Source: Mycolicibacterium frederiksbergense
GTDB taxonomy: Bacteria; Actinomycetota; Actinomycetes; Mycobacteriales; Mycobacteriaceae
Assembly (NCBI RefSeq): GCF_029893345.1
Contig: NZ_JARXVE010000001.1
Coordinates: 868,001-932,000 of the forward strand
Length of the DNA: 64,000 nucleotides
Direction of reading: 5' to 3'
Part shown: positions 27,004-36,341 of the stretch, piece after piece
How the letters are laid out: the number at the start of each line of letters is the position of its first letter
Position numbering within the stretch: the stretch's first letter is position 1
Made by a program: the position numbers and the translations under genes
Notes under the pieces: generated by a model
What the model was told of the DNA's origin: nothing
The model's database searches: none
Seen by the model: the letters and a program-made list of their open reading frames with translations, nothing else

Positions 27004-27918
27004 ATGGTCATCCCGATCGATCGGCCCAAGCTGGAAGGCAATGTCGCCGTAGGCGACGGCCGTCAGCTCGGGTTCGCCGAATTCGGCGATCCGCAGGGAC
27101 GGGCGGTCTTCTGGCTGCACGGCACGCCCGGTGCCCGCCGTCAGATTCCGACCGAGGCCCGGGTTTACGCCGAGCAGAACCACATCCGGTTGATCGGGGT
27201 GGACCGGCCGGGGATCGGGTCCTCGACACCGCACCAGTACGACCGGGTGCTGGACTTCGGTGACGATCTGCGCACCATCGCCGACACGCTGGGCATCGAC
27301 AAACTGGCCGTCATCGGACTGTCCGGTGGCGGCCCGTACACCCTGGCCACCGCGGCCGCCATGCCTGACCGGGTCATGGCGGCCGGGGTGCTCGGCGGTG
27401 TCGCCCCGATGGTCGGTCCCGATGCCATCAGCAGCCCGCTCATGCAATTGGGTGCGGTGGTCGCACCGATCCTTCAGGTCGCGGGCGGGCCGATCCGGTT
27501 GGCTGCCTCCGGCCTGATCCGGCTGATCCGCCCGGTGGCCTCCCCGGCGCTGGAGATCTACGCGCGGATCTCGCCCGAAGGTGACCGGCGGATGCTGGGC
27601 AGGCCCGAGTTCAAGGCGATGTTCCTCGACGATCTGCTCAATGGCAGCCGCAAGCAGCTGGCCGCACCGTTCTACGACATCGTCGTGTTCGAGCGGGATT
27701 GGGGTTTCCGGCTCAACGAGGTGACGGTGCCGGTGCGCTGGTGGCACGGCGATCATGACCACATCGTTCCGTTCACCCATGGTCAGCATGTCGTCTCCCG
27801 GCTGCCCGATGCGAGGTTGACCGAGTTGCCGTATGAAAGTCACCTCGGTGGGCTGGGCTTCGCGCAGGACGTCATCGGCTCCATGATCGAGATCTGGGAC
27901 AACCCGAAAAGCGACTGA
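27004..27918 (+). CDS. Alpha/beta hydrolase
   Basis: A 304-residue alpha/beta hydrolase. FWLHGTPGARRQIP gives the oxyanion region, GLSGGGPYTLA the nucleophile elbow, WWHGDHDHIVPF the acid and ESHLGG the histidine. The lid region after about residue 140 is hydrophobic. No substrate evidence. It follows the aldolase by 19 nt on the same strand. Confidence 0.87.
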   Translation: MVIPIDRPKLEGNVAVGDGRQLGFAEFGDPQGRAVFWLHGTPGARRQIPTEARVYAEQNHIRLIGVDRPGIGSSTPHQYDRVLDFGDDLRTIADTLGIDKLAVIGLSGGGPYTLATAAAMPDRVMAAGVLGGVAPMVGPDAISSPLMQLGAVVAPILQVAGGPIRLAASGLIRLIRPVASPALEIYARISPEGDRRMLGRPEFKAMFLDDLLNGSRKQLAAPFYDIVVFERDWGFRLNEVTVPVRWWHGDHDHIVPFTHGQHVVSRLPDARLTELPYESHLGGLGFAQDVIGSMIEIWDNPKSD

Positions 27919-27929
27919 GCTCGCCGGGG

Positions 27930-27960
27930 TTGACCTCAACCATTGTTGAGGGTCGAGGCT
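27930..27960 (+). promoter_or_regulatory. MerR-type promoter with embedded operator
   Basis: TTGACC (27930-27935) and GAGGCT (27955-27960) are 19 bp apart, the long spacer expected of MerR-activated promoters. Between them lies the dyad CCTCAAC-CATT-GTTGAGG (27934-27951). ATG 27967 follows 6 nt later, implying a leaderless message. Confidence 0.65.
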
Positions 27961-27966
27961 GTCGAC

Positions 27967-28614
27967 ATGACAACCTCAATGACCCAGATCTGGGCCGACC
28001 TCTGGGAAACACGTACCGACACACCGTATCCGGGATTGACCACACACGCCTACCTGTGGACGGCGCCCGGGCACAACGCGCTGTTCTACTGCCCGGCCAG
28101 CGATGCGGACTTCGCCACGCTGGACGCACTCGGCGGTGTTGACGACCACTATTTGTCCCACCAGGACGAGGCCGGTCCCATGCTGGCCCGCGTCGCCGAG
28201 CGGTTCGGCTCCCGACTTCACGCTCCCGCCGCCGAAAGCGCCACGATCGGGCGGCACTATCCGATCGACGTGCCCCTCTCCACCCGGCACCTCGATGACC
28301 GAGGCGTCGAGGTGATACCCACCCCCGGTCACACCCCAGGAAGCACCTGTTACCTCGTCGAGGGCGCCCAAGGCCGGTATCTGTTCACCGGGGACACCAT
28401 GTTCGTCGCCGGTGACTATCGGTGGGCGACCTTTGTGATCCCCGGGGTGGGCGACGCCACGGCCATGACCGAGAGCCTGCACCTGTTGGCGAGCCTGGAA
28501 CCAGATGTGGTCATTTCCAGTGCCTTCGGGGCGCGTGCGGTCACGGTGCTCGACGAGCCCACGTGGCCCGCGTGCGTCGATGAGGCGTTGCGGTCGATAC
28601 CGGTGACGCGGTGA
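27967..28614 (+). CDS. MBL-fold hydrolase with altered metal motif
   Basis: A 215-residue metallo-beta-lactamase-fold protein. TPGHTPGSTCYLVEG and FTGDTMFVAGDYRW give the later histidine and aspartate ligands, but the normal HxHxDH motif is YLSHQDEAGP, retaining only one His and the acidic residues. It may hold one metal or have a changed site. ATG 27967 is chosen from promoter spacing. It appears to be under a MerR-family regulator and is divergent from nothing; cinA converges on it. Confidence 0.8.
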   Translation: MTTSMTQIWADLWETRTDTPYPGLTTHAYLWTAPGHNALFYCPASDADFATLDALGGVDDHYLSHQDEAGPMLARVAERFGSRLHAPAAESATIGRHYPIDVPLSTRHLDDRGVEVIPTPGHTPGSTCYLVEGAQGRYLFTGDTMFVAGDYRWATFVIPGVGDATAMTESLHLLASLEPDVVISSAFGARAVTVLDEPTWPACVDEALRSIPVTR

Positions 28615-28631
28615 TCTTCGAGTAGCTGGGG

Positions 28632-29900
28632 CTAGTCGCTTTGTCCGGTGAGTGCCCGGCGCAGCAGGTGCATCGCCACCGTGGTGGCCCGCTCCCGGAT
28701 ATCGGATCGGTTGCCTGGCAGGCGAAGTGTTCGGGTGATCGAGGCCGACCCGGCCCGCACCGCGAAACACACCGTCCCGACCGGCTTGTCCGGGCTGCCA
28801 CCACCCGGGCCGGCGATTCCGCTGATGGCCACCGCGGTGTCGGCGCCGAAGTGGTGTAGCGCGCCGGTGACCATGGATTCGGCCACCGGTTCGGATACCG
28901 CCCCGTGTTCGGCGATCAGGACCGGGTCCACGTTCAGCATCTCGGCCTTGGCCTCGTTCGCGTAGGCGACCACCGCACCGGCGAAATAGTCCGAGCAGCC
29001 GGGCATGTCGGCCAGTCGCGCGGCCAGTAGTCCGGCCGTGCAGGATTCCGCGGTGGCGATCCGGCGCCCCGCCAACAGTTCGGCCACCTGCTCATCCACG
29101 GTCGCGCCGTCCTCGGAGTACAGCGCCGACCCGTGCCTGTCGCGCAGCAGGGCCAACAGGTCCTGGTAGGTACGGGCGGCATCGGGTTCATACCGGGTGA
29201 CGATCTCGAGTTCGCCGCGGCGTAGGCAGGTGGTGATCTCCAGCGCGTCGAAACCGGGGATCGTCGCCTCCGCGTCACGCAACGTCTCGGCCAGACGCGA
29301 TTCAGCGAGACCGAACATCCGGACCATTTCCTGGCGGTACTCGGTGCGACCCGAAATGGCCTGCTGCACAGCCTCAGTCGCAACGGCCTTGGACCACATC
29401 GGCTGCAACTCGCGTGGCGGCCCAGGCAGCACCACCACGGTCGGACTGCCGGCGACCACCACGCCGGGTGCAGTGCCAACCGGGTCGAGCACGTCGGCAC
29501 CTACCGGTACCAGGGCCTGCTTGCGGTTTCCGGCACGCACCGCGTCGAAGTCCACGCCGGAGCGGTCACCCATCAGCTTGCGCAGGATCGCCGCGATTCG
29601 CTCCTCCATCGCCTGATCGAGGACCAGCTCACGGCCGCAGAACTCCGCGACGGTCGCCACGGTGAGATCGTCGGCGGTCGGGCCCAGCCCACCGCTCGTC
29701 ACGATCAGATCCACGCCCTCGGCGGCCAGGAACCGCAACTGCGCCTCGATGTCGCGAGGACGGTCACCGCAGATGGTGATGTGGGCCAGTTCCACGCCGA
29801 GCTCGAGCAGCTGGTCGGCCAGCCACGGACCGTTGCGGTCCTGAACCCGGCCGGTGAGTACTTCTGTTCCGGTTACGACGATGCCTGCGCGTGCGCTCAC
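28632..29900 (-). CDS. cinA: CinA-family protein with nicotinamide-nucleotide amidase domain
   Basis: A 422-residue two-domain protein. The N-terminal MoaB/MogA-like domain ([40 protein letters not shown]) is joined to a C-terminal CinA/PncC domain ([49 protein letters not shown]) that deamidates NMN in NAD recycling. It is the last gene of a minus-strand run GH2-small protein-eis-cinA, starting 35 nt after eis. Confidence 0.93.
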   Translation of the reverse strand: MSARAGIVVTGTEVLTGRVQDRNGPWLADQLLELGVELAHITICGDRPRDIEAQLRFLAAEGVDLIVTSGGLGPTADDLTVATVAEFCGRELVLDQAMEERIAAILRKLMGDRSGVDFDAVRAGNRKQALVPVGADVLDPVGTAPGVVVAGSPTVVVLPGPPRELQPMWSKAVATEAVQQAISGRTEYRQEMVRMFGLAESRLAETLRDAEATIPGFDALEITTCLRRGELEIVTRYEPDAARTYQDLLALLRDRHGSALYSEDGATVDEQVAELLAGRRIATAESCTAGLLAARLADMPGCSDYFAGAVVAYANEAKAEMLNVDPVLIAEHGAVSEPVAESMVTGALHHFGADTAVAISGIAGPGGGSPDKPVGTVCFAVRAGSASITRTLRLPGNRSDIRERATTVAMHLLRRALTGQSD

Positions 29901-29935
29901 TCCGTGAACACTACGCAGCGGGCTGACGCCCCGGC

Positions 29936-31213
29936 CTAGAAGCCGTAGCCAAGTTCGGCCGGGACGTCGCTTGTGAAGGCTGCGCCGAGCCGCTGCACTG
30001 CTTCGGAATCCTTGCTGCGCAACCGGTTTGCAGCCACAAAGGCATCCGGGCGGTGGCCGCCGAGGTAGAGGCTCCCGAGCACGTCGAGGTCGAGTTCGAT
30101 GTCAGCCGGTGCGTCGGTGGGTGTGCACTGTGCGCGCCCACCGCGAATCTGGAGGGCGAATCGGCCACCGTCACCACGGAAATCGTCGATGACGTCCAGC
30201 ACCACGTCGAGGTCGGCCTGATACCGACGGGCCTCAAGCGCTACCGGGATATCCATGATGCGGATCCACAGGTCGTCGCTGCTCGAGGTCACCCGGGCCA
30301 GCCGGGGGTTCGTCAGCAGATAGGGCAGGACGTCGCCGGGATGCGTCCAGACGCTCACCTTCTCCATCAGGTCCATGCCCAGCAGCGCCCGCCACAGGGC
30401 GATGTAGGCATCGGTGGTCACAGCGGTGACTTCGCGTACGCGGATCGACCGGGATTCTTCGCCGTGCACGCGGTACAGCGCATAGCCGTCGCGGTGCAGG
30501 AACGCGAACCATTCGGAACCACCATCGCGGGTGTTCTCCCGATCGGCGAGCTGCTCGTCCCACAGCGCCGTCGGGCACGCCAACCCACCCGGCGTCTGCA
30601 AACGCCAGCGATCGTAGATCTCGGCGAAAGTGTCGCGGTGCTCGGCGGGTTTGACCAGGCGCACACCGCCCGGGTCGGGGACGGAGGCATGGAACTCGGC
30701 GAACCTGCGGTCGATCGACATCAGATGCACGGTGCTGGCCGGGCCGTAGCCGAATCTGCCGTAGATTCCGCCTTCACTCGCGGTCAGCGCGGCAATCGGA
30801 TACCTCGCATCGGCGATCCGCTGGTGCAGCTCGGTGTACATGGAGCGCAGGATCCCGCGTCGTCGATGAGTTGGTGCGACGGCCACGTAACTGATACCCG
30901 CCATGGGCAGCACCGCGCCGCCCGGAACGGTCATCGCGAGATCGAGGTATATCGACTGTCCGACGACGTCGGAATCTCCGTCCCCGTCCAGACCTCCGTC
31001 GCGCATCACGACGCCGCCGTCGGCGGGCACCATCTGCCGCCACGCCGCCATCGAATCCGGATTATTGATCTCGCCGAACGCGGTGTTGCCAAGCAACGCC
31101 ATGGCCGGCCAGTCGGCGTCGGTGATGCTCTGCAGGGTCAGTGTTGTTGCCGAAGTTGGCGGAGAAACATTGTCGATCACAGGATCCGACGGTGCCACAC
31201 CGTCATCGATCAC
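29936..31213 (-). CDS. eis: Eis-type multi-acetylating GNAT N-acetyltransferase
   Basis: A 425-residue protein with the three-part Eis architecture: an N-terminal GNAT domain ([24 protein letters not shown] is the acetyl-CoA site), a second GNAT-like domain, and a sterol-carrier-like C-terminal domain ending in GYGF, the conserved terminal Phe whose carboxylate takes part in catalysis. M. tuberculosis Eis acetylates aminoglycosides at several amines. The conserved region starts about residue 27, so a later start is possible. Confidence 0.9.
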   Translation of the reverse strand: MIDDGVAPSDPVIDNVSPPTSATTLTLQSITDADWPAMALLGNTAFGEINNPDSMAAWRQMVPADGGVVMRDGGLDGDGDSDVVGQSIYLDLAMTVPGGAVLPMAGISYVAVAPTHRRRGILRSMYTELHQRIADARYPIAALTASEGGIYGRFGYGPASTVHLMSIDRRFAEFHASVPDPGGVRLVKPAEHRDTFAEIYDRWRLQTPGGLACPTALWDEQLADRENTRDGGSEWFAFLHRDGYALYRVHGEESRSIRVREVTAVTTDAYIALWRALLGMDLMEKVSVWTHPGDVLPYLLTNPRLARVTSSSDDLWIRIMDIPVALEARRYQADLDVVLDVIDDFRGDGGRFALQIRGGRAQCTPTDAPADIELDLDVLGSLYLGGHRPDAFVAANRLRSKDSEAVQRLGAAFTSDVPAELGYGF

Positions 31214-31255
31214 CGCGACTGAATTTCCGCCCGCCGCAACCGCCCCCCTACCAGC

Positions 31256-31480
31256 TCAGCGCGTGAGCCATCCGTTCACTGTGGTCAGCTCGCGGGTGTA
31301 GGTGGTCATGATGTCGTCCTGATACAGCGTGGCTCCGCTGATCGCACCCGGACCTTGCCACACCACCCGGATCCGGTTGGCGCCACGCTGGTAGACGTCC
31401 ACCCGGTCGAGGTCACGGTGCAGCCATCCGCCGCTCTCGGCCAGCTGGCCGAGCTCATGGCGCTGATCGGTTGTGGTCAT
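31256..31480 (-). CDS. Small conserved hypothetical protein
   Basis: A 74-residue soluble protein with a beta-rich pattern (DRVDVYQRGANRIRVVWQGPGAISGATLYQDD). It lies 10 nt after the GH2 stop and 42 nt before eis, so it belongs to that transcript. No known motif, signal peptide or membrane segment. Confidence 0.6.
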   Translation of the reverse strand: MTTTDQRHELGQLAESGGWLHRDLDRVDVYQRGANRIRVVWQGPGAISGATLYQDDIMTTYTRELTTVNGWLTR

Positions 31481-31490
31481 GGCCTAGATC

Positions 31491-34295
31491 CTATCGCCGC
31501 ACCTGCTGGTCGATCGGCACCGCCACCGGTGCGGTGTTGTAGCCGGTGACCCGGACCCAGTTCGCCGCGGGTTCTGGCCCCGCGGCCTTGGCGGTCAATT
31601 CCACCGACTCCCCCGGATACACCGTGACGTAGTTGTCGGAGTACTCGATCGGCAGGATCTCATCACCATCTCGGGTGGTGATGATCTCCGCGCGCTCGAA
31701 GAAGGCGATCTGACGGCCCGGATTGTGCAACCGGATGAGGACCTCGGCGCCGGGCGTCTCGGACCGGTACGCGCTCACCTGCAATGGCGCCGCGCCCATG
31801 GTGTTGAGCGGGGTCATATCGGCCCAGCTGCTCTGCGCCACATCGAAGGCCCGATCATTACCCGGACCGCCGAGATCGTCGGGTTGCTGTGATTGCCAAT
31901 ACGTGTTGTCGGCGACGACGGCGCCCGCCTCGTCGAGCAGTTCACAACGAACGAAGACCACCGGCGAGTCACCCGCCAGCCGGGGCAGGGCCAACCCGCG
32001 CACCGCACCGCCGGACGCCACGGTCAGCACACCGGAGCTGCGGTCGTCACGCACCCGGCCGGTCAGATCGTAGGTGCGTACCCGCACCCGCAGCCCGGAC
32101 CGTTCCTGCGGGGACTGGTTGGCCACCGTCACGTTGGCGACGTCATGATCGCCGGTGGCATAGGAGTCGAACACCACCGACAGCGGACGCAGCCCCTTCT
32201 TGGCCCCGTAATAGGCCCCACCGGGCCGCAGGTAGTAGTCGAAGAGGTGGCCGAAGAACGATGGCCAGTGACTGTTGAGCATCCAGTAGATGGTCATCTT
32301 GTGGTTGTCCCACCCGGTGGCCGCGAACGCCTCGAACTGTGCCCGGGTCGACTCATAGTGGGCAAGTTGCGCTTTGCGGGCGAATTCCTCTGCGCCGCGC
32401 GACGATCCGTAACGCTCGACCACCGCGGTGCGGATACCTTCCAGGCCGGCGTTGCTGGGGTTCGCCCCGGCGTGGAAGTACCAGGCGTCGTTGATCGGCC
32501 ACAGCTTGTCCGGCGGAATGAACTTCTGCAGGCTGGCGAACGGCGGGATGTGTTCATTGTCGCCCTGCTCGGCATTCGCGCCGCGGGTGGCCGGGTAGCG
32601 ACCGCTGAACCAATAACTCGGTGGGCGCCAGGAGTAGGGACCGGCCATGTGAATGCCGTCCCAGTCAGGGTCGCCATCGGCGTCGCGGGCCATCGACGAC
32701 ACGGTGTCGACGACGGCGTTGGGCCAGTGCAGGTCGCGCAGAACACCGTGATAGCCGTCGAGCACCGGTGCCGGCGGTTTGCCATCGCTACCGTTGGCCC
32801 AGAGAAACGCCGACGGGCGCCCGCGCAGGGACAGGATCTGCGAGCGCATGCTCTCGCTGGCCACCCGCCGATCCTCGTCGTCCCACTGCCACCACTTCTC
32901 CCATTGGTTGCAGCACATCCAGCCGTACATCAACGGGATGCCCAGCTCGTCGGCCCGTTCGATGATGTTGTCGCCCGGGAACTTTCCCTCCAGGCGCAGC
33001 ATGTTCAGGCCCAGATCGCGGACGTATCCCAGGATGGCGTCCTCCCGCTGCGGGTCGTACTGGAACAACAGGTCGGGTGTGTACGCCGCGCCGCGGACCA
33101 GGAAATCGCGCCCGTTGACGGTGAGGTAGAAGCTGCCGCCCCGGCCCAGATCGGGAAACTGTTCGTCGCTGTCTCGGTGTTGTTGCACGGTGCGGATACC
33201 GAACCGGGAATCGACGGTGTCGGTGGGCCGGCCGTATCGCAAGAACTCCACCCGCAGGTCGTACAGATCGGGCCGGCCCATGGTGTAGGGCCACCACAGA
33301 TCCGGGTTGGTCACCCTCAGCGCAGCGAAAGTGTCCGGATCGAACCGGATTTCACGTTTCTCCCCCGGCGCCAGGCTGACCTGTTGATCTACCGAGATGA
33401 CCGGCTTTCCCGGCCGGCTGATCCGGGCTCGGACCACACCGCGCATCGGGTCAGCGGAGGTATTACGGATGTCGGAGTAGACGGTCAGACGGGCGTGAGC
33501 GGTGTCCGGCAACGGCAGCTCGGAGGTGACCATCGGATCGCTGAGCACCACCGCGCCCGAGTAGCTCAGGTACACCGGCTTGAAGATGCCCGCATTGCGG
33601 TCGGCCACATAGGAATTGCCGCGCAGCGGGTTCTTCTCCGGGCCCTGGTAACCGATGCGATTCCAGTTCAGCCAGTCCCACCAGCTGTCGGCGAGCTCGA
33701 TGCCGTCGATATCCTGCAACGCCTGCTCGGGGGTGACCTTGACCGCCAGTGTGTTGATTCCCCCGGCGTTGATCCACGGCGTCGCATCGATCTCGTGGGC
33801 GTTGAACATGCCCACCAGCAAGGAGCTGCCGGCGATCATCTTGCCGTTCAGCCAGACCTCGGCGCGGTAGTTGATTCCTGGGAACTGCAGCCGGTAGCTG
33901 GAGCTGCCCTCCGGCGCAGTGAAGGTGGTGCGGTACCACCAATCCTGGCGGAACAGGTCCTCCGGCACGTCGGCCAGGTTCTCCCCCAGATACAGGTCCG
34001 GATAGGTGCCGTCGTCCTGCAGCGCCGCCAGCACGGTGGACGGCATGTGCTTGACCTCATGCCAGTCGGCGGTCACCGCGCCCGGTGTGGACAGCGCGGC
34101 ACCGTCGGCCGTTACCGTGCGCGCCGAGGCCAGCTGCCAGCCCTGCGCCAACTCCACCCGCCCGGACGGTGGCTCTGGATGAGCGAACTGCGGGAAATCG
34201 GCCACGCACAGGGAAAAGATCAAAAGTGTGGAAGCGACAAGACCCGCGATACTGACCACAAGGCTGGGACCGGCGCAACGATTGCGGGCAGAAAT
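31491..34295 (-). CDS. Secreted glycoside hydrolase family 2 (exo-beta-glucosaminidase-like)
   Basis: A large (922-934 residue) exported GH2 enzyme. After a signal/anchor helix come the sugar-binding jelly roll (YRTTFTAPEG, AEVWLNGKMI), an immunoglobulin-like domain and a TIM barrel. The barrel has FLWANGSDGKPP, with the GSD acid of exo-beta-D-glucosaminidases, and a glutamate in ANAEQGDNEHIPPF at the nucleophile position, then C-terminal beta domains. Substrate (chitosan, mannoside or envelope glycan) is uncertain. The conventional start is GTG 34259, but GAGGAG (34301-34306) lies 5 nt before an in-frame ATT at 34295 that adds a basic signal-peptide N-region, so I chose ATT. Confidence 0.8.
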   Translation of the reverse strand: MSARNRCAGPSLVVSIAGLVASTLLIFSLCVADFPQFAHPEPPSGRVELAQGWQLASARTVTADGAALSTPGAVTADWHEVKHMPSTVLAALQDDGTYPDLYLGENLADVPEDLFRQDWWYRTTFTAPEGSSSYRLQFPGINYRAEVWLNGKMIAGSSLLVGMFNAHEIDATPWINAGGINTLAVKVTPEQALQDIDGIELADSWWDWLNWNRIGYQGPEKNPLRGNSYVADRNAGIFKPVYLSYSGAVVLSDPMVTSELPLPDTAHARLTVYSDIRNTSADPMRGVVRARISRPGKPVISVDQQVSLAPGEKREIRFDPDTFAALRVTNPDLWWPYTMGRPDLYDLRVEFLRYGRPTDTVDSRFGIRTVQQHRDSDEQFPDLGRGGSFYLTVNGRDFLVRGAAYTPDLLFQYDPQREDAILGYVRDLGLNMLRLEGKFPGDNIIERADELGIPLMYGWMCCNQWEKWWQWDDEDRRVASESMRSQILSLRGRPSAFLWANGSDGKPPAPVLDGYHGVLRDLHWPNAVVDTVSSMARDADGDPDWDGIHMAGPYSWRPPSYWFSGRYPATRGANAEQGDNEHIPPFASLQKFIPPDKLWPINDAWYFHAGANPSNAGLEGIRTAVVERYGSSRGAEEFARKAQLAHYESTRAQFEAFAATGWDNHKMTIYWMLNSHWPSFFGHLFDYYLRPGGAYYGAKKGLRPLSVVFDSYATGDHDVANVTVANQSPQERSGLRVRVRTYDLTGRVRDDRSSGVLTVASGGAVRGLALPRLAGDSPVVFVRCELLDEAGAVVADNTYWQSQQPDDLGGPGNDRAFDVAQSSWADMTPLNTMGAAPLQVSAYRSETPGAEVLIRLHNPGRQIAFFERAEIITTRDGDEILPIEYSDNYVTVYPGESVELTAKAAGPEPAANWVRVTGYNTAPVAVPIDQQVRR

Positions 34296-34364
34296 GGCAG
34301 CTCCTCACAAACCAGAGCGGCACCGCGTAAGAGGCGATGCCGCGCCGGGTCATTCTGCCGTGAC

Positions 34365-34393
34365 GGGTGCCCGGCCGTGCGGCCGGTGCGCCC
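34365..34393 (-). terminator. GC-rich hairpin between SDR and GH2 genes
   Basis: CCGGCCG and CGGCCGG arms (34371-34386), extended by GGG/CCC ends, lie directly after the SDR stop. No U-tract. Confidence 0.4.
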
Positions 34394-35131
34394 TCAGAGC
34401 TTGTGAGGGACGTCGTTCACCAAGCCACCGTCCATGACGAACTCGGCGCCGGTGGCGTAGCGGGATTCGTCGCTGGCCAGAAACACCACGAAGCTGGAGA
34501 CCTCGTCGGGTTGTCCGGGCCGGCCCAGCGGGATGGTGAGCATGTCGTCGGGGAAATGCTCGGTCATCGGGGTCCGGATGAACCCGGGGTGGATCGAGTT
34601 GACCCGGATCTGCTTGGGGCCCAGTTCCAGCGCCGCGGACTTGGTCAGGCCGCGCACCGCCCACTTGGACGCGACATACGGGTGCACCATGGCCGCACCA
34701 CGCAGACCCTCGATGGATGAGACGTTGATGATCGACCCGCCACCGGCCTTCTTCATCGCGGGTACCGATGCCTGCATCCCCAGGAAGGTTCCGGTCAGAT
34801 TGACGTCGATCACCTTCTGCCACTGGGCCATATCGAATTTGCCGATCTGACCGAGCGCGACGATCCCGGCATTGTTGACCAGTACGTTGAGCAGGCCGAA
34901 CTCGGCGACAGCCGTCGCCACCGCGGCTTCCCACTGGTCGGCTTGGGTGACGTCGAGGTGCACGTAGCGGGCCGACTCACCGAGTTCGGCGGCCAGGGCC
35001 TTGCCCTCGTCGTCGAGGATGTCGCCGATCACCACGTTGGCGCCTTCCCCGATCAGCGCCCGGGCGTGCTCGGCGCCCATGCCGCGCGCGCCGCCACTGA
35101 TGAGTGCAACTTTTCCCGCTACCCGTCCCAT
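34394..35131 (-). CDS. Short-chain dehydrogenase, Rv2002-like hydroxysteroid dehydrogenase
   Basis: A 245-residue classical SDR: cofactor loop SGGARGMG (about 14-21), NNAG strand, catalytic Ser in INVSSIEG and YVASK (Tyr-x-x-x-Lys). The order and wording GKVALISGGARGMG, GDILDDEGKA, ARYVHLDVTQ, TGAEFVMDGG follow M. tuberculosis Rv2002, an NADH-dependent 3-alpha/20-beta-hydroxysteroid dehydrogenase. Start ATG 35131. A KstR-type box lies 33 bases upstream, shared with the divergent gene at 35240, which supports a steroid substrate. Confidence 0.87.
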   Translation of the reverse strand: MGRVAGKVALISGGARGMGAEHARALIGEGANVVIGDILDDEGKALAAELGESARYVHLDVTQADQWEAAVATAVAEFGLLNVLVNNAGIVALGQIGKFDMAQWQKVIDVNLTGTFLGMQASVPAMKKAGGGSIINVSSIEGLRGAAMVHPYVASKWAVRGLTKSAALELGPKQIRVNSIHPGFIRTPMTEHFPDDMLTIPLGRPGQPDEVSSFVVFLASDESRYATGAEFVMDGGLVNDVPHKL

Positions 35132-35163
35132 GTCGGGTGACGCTACCGTGCGGAGGCGGTGAT

Positions 35164-35177
35164 TAGAACCTGTTCCA
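35164..35177. promoter_or_regulatory. KstR-type operator between SDR and DHPR-like genes
   Basis: TAGAACCTGTTCCA matches the published KstR half-palindrome consensus TNNAACNNGTTNNA at every fixed position. It lies between two divergent starts (35131 and 35240), so one repressor dimer pair could control both. Confidence 0.75.
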
Positions 35178-35239
35178 ATTCTTTCGCCGAATGGGCATAC
35201 TTCGGCGTGCAGGCGAAACTGCACGGAGGGCGGAAGCAG

Positions 35240-36334
35240 ATGTCAGAGCAGACATCGGGGGCCATCCGCGTCGCCCACATCGGTACCGGAAATGTGGGGC
35301 GGCTGGCCCTGGCCGGGCTACTGACCAACCCGGCCTATGAGCTCACCACTCTGTGCGTATCCACCGAGTCCAAGGTGGGCAAGGACGCCGGAGAGCTTGC
35401 CGGACTGGACTTTTCCACCGGGGTCACCGCCGTCGACGACCTCGGCGCGGTGATCGCGGCCAAGCCGGACTGCGCCGTGTACTGCGCAATGGGTGACACC
35501 CGCGGACCGGAAGCCATCACCGACGTGGTGCGGCTGCTGGCGGCAGGGATCAACGTCGTCGGGTCCGCGCCGGTGATCCTGCAGTTCCCGTGGAAGCTGA
35601 TGCCGCACAAGTACATCGATGCCATCGAGCAGGCCGCCAGGGCCGGCAATGCCAGCCTGTTCATCACCGGCGTCGATCCCGGATTCGCCAACGACCTCAT
35701 CCCGTTCGCGCTGGCCGGCACCTGCCAGAGCATCGAGCAGGTGCGGTGCATGGAGATCGCCGACTACGCCACCTACGACGGCAGCACGGTGATGTTCGAC
35801 GTGATGGGGTTCGGCAAGCCGCTCGATGAGACTCCGATCCTGTTCCAGCCCGGCATGCTGAGCATCGCCTGGGGCACCTCGATCCGGCAGTTGGCCGCCG
35901 GGCTGGGAATCGAGATCGACGACATCACCGAGATCTGCGAGAAAGAGCCGGCGCCCGAGGCCTTCGACATCGCCGCCGGGCATATTGCCGAAGGCACCGT
36001 GGCGGCGCTGCGGTTCGAGATCCGTGGCATGGTCGCCGGCGAGCCGGTGATCGTCATCGAGCATGTCACCCGACTCCGTGAAGACCTACGGCCGGATTGG
36101 GCGCAATCGGCACAACCAGGGGGTTCGTACCGCGTCGAGATCGTCGGCGAGCCGTCCTACACCGTGGATATCTGCCCGACCAGCCGCAAGGGCGACCACA
36201 ACCACGCCGCGATCGTGGCGGCGGCCGGGCGAATCGTCAACGCCATCCCCGATGTGGTGGCCGCGCCGCCGGGTATCCGTACCACCCTGGACCTGCCGTT
36301 GGTCACCGGAAAAGGCCTCTACAAGCTTGGCTGA
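35240..36334 (+). CDS. DHPR-like NAD(P)-dependent oxidoreductase
   Basis: A 364-residue protein with a Rossmann start VAHIGTGNVGRLALAGLL and a fold like dihydrodipicolinate reductase / 2,4-diaminopentanoate dehydrogenase: YCAMGDTRGPEAITDVV, NVVGSAPVILQFPW, FITGVDPGFANDLIPFAL. Such DHPR-N proteins are numerous in mycobacteria with mostly unknown substrates. ATG 35240 has GGAGGGCGGAAG upstream. KstR-box control hints at a steroid or branched-lipid role. The stop is 7 nt from that of the convergent HAD gene. Confidence 0.82.
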   Translation: MSEQTSGAIRVAHIGTGNVGRLALAGLLTNPAYELTTLCVSTESKVGKDAGELAGLDFSTGVTAVDDLGAVIAAKPDCAVYCAMGDTRGPEAITDVVRLLAAGINVVGSAPVILQFPWKLMPHKYIDAIEQAARAGNASLFITGVDPGFANDLIPFALAGTCQSIEQVRCMEIADYATYDGSTVMFDVMGFGKPLDETPILFQPGMLSIAWGTSIRQLAAGLGIEIDDITEICEKEPAPEAFDIAAGHIAEGTVAALRFEIRGMVAGEPVIVIEHVTRLREDLRPDWAQSAQPGGSYRVEIVGEPSYTVDICPTSRKGDHNHAAIVAAAGRIVNAIPDVVAAPPGIRTTLDLPLVTGKGLYKLG

Positions 36335-36341
36335 TCCGAAC

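Noticed and set aside
31893..34406. A very long plus-strand open frame opposite the GH2 gene
   Set aside because: It is antisense to a gene with clear GH2 domains, has Arg/Val/His-rich composition typical of GC-rich shadow frames, and no ribosome site or recognisable motif.
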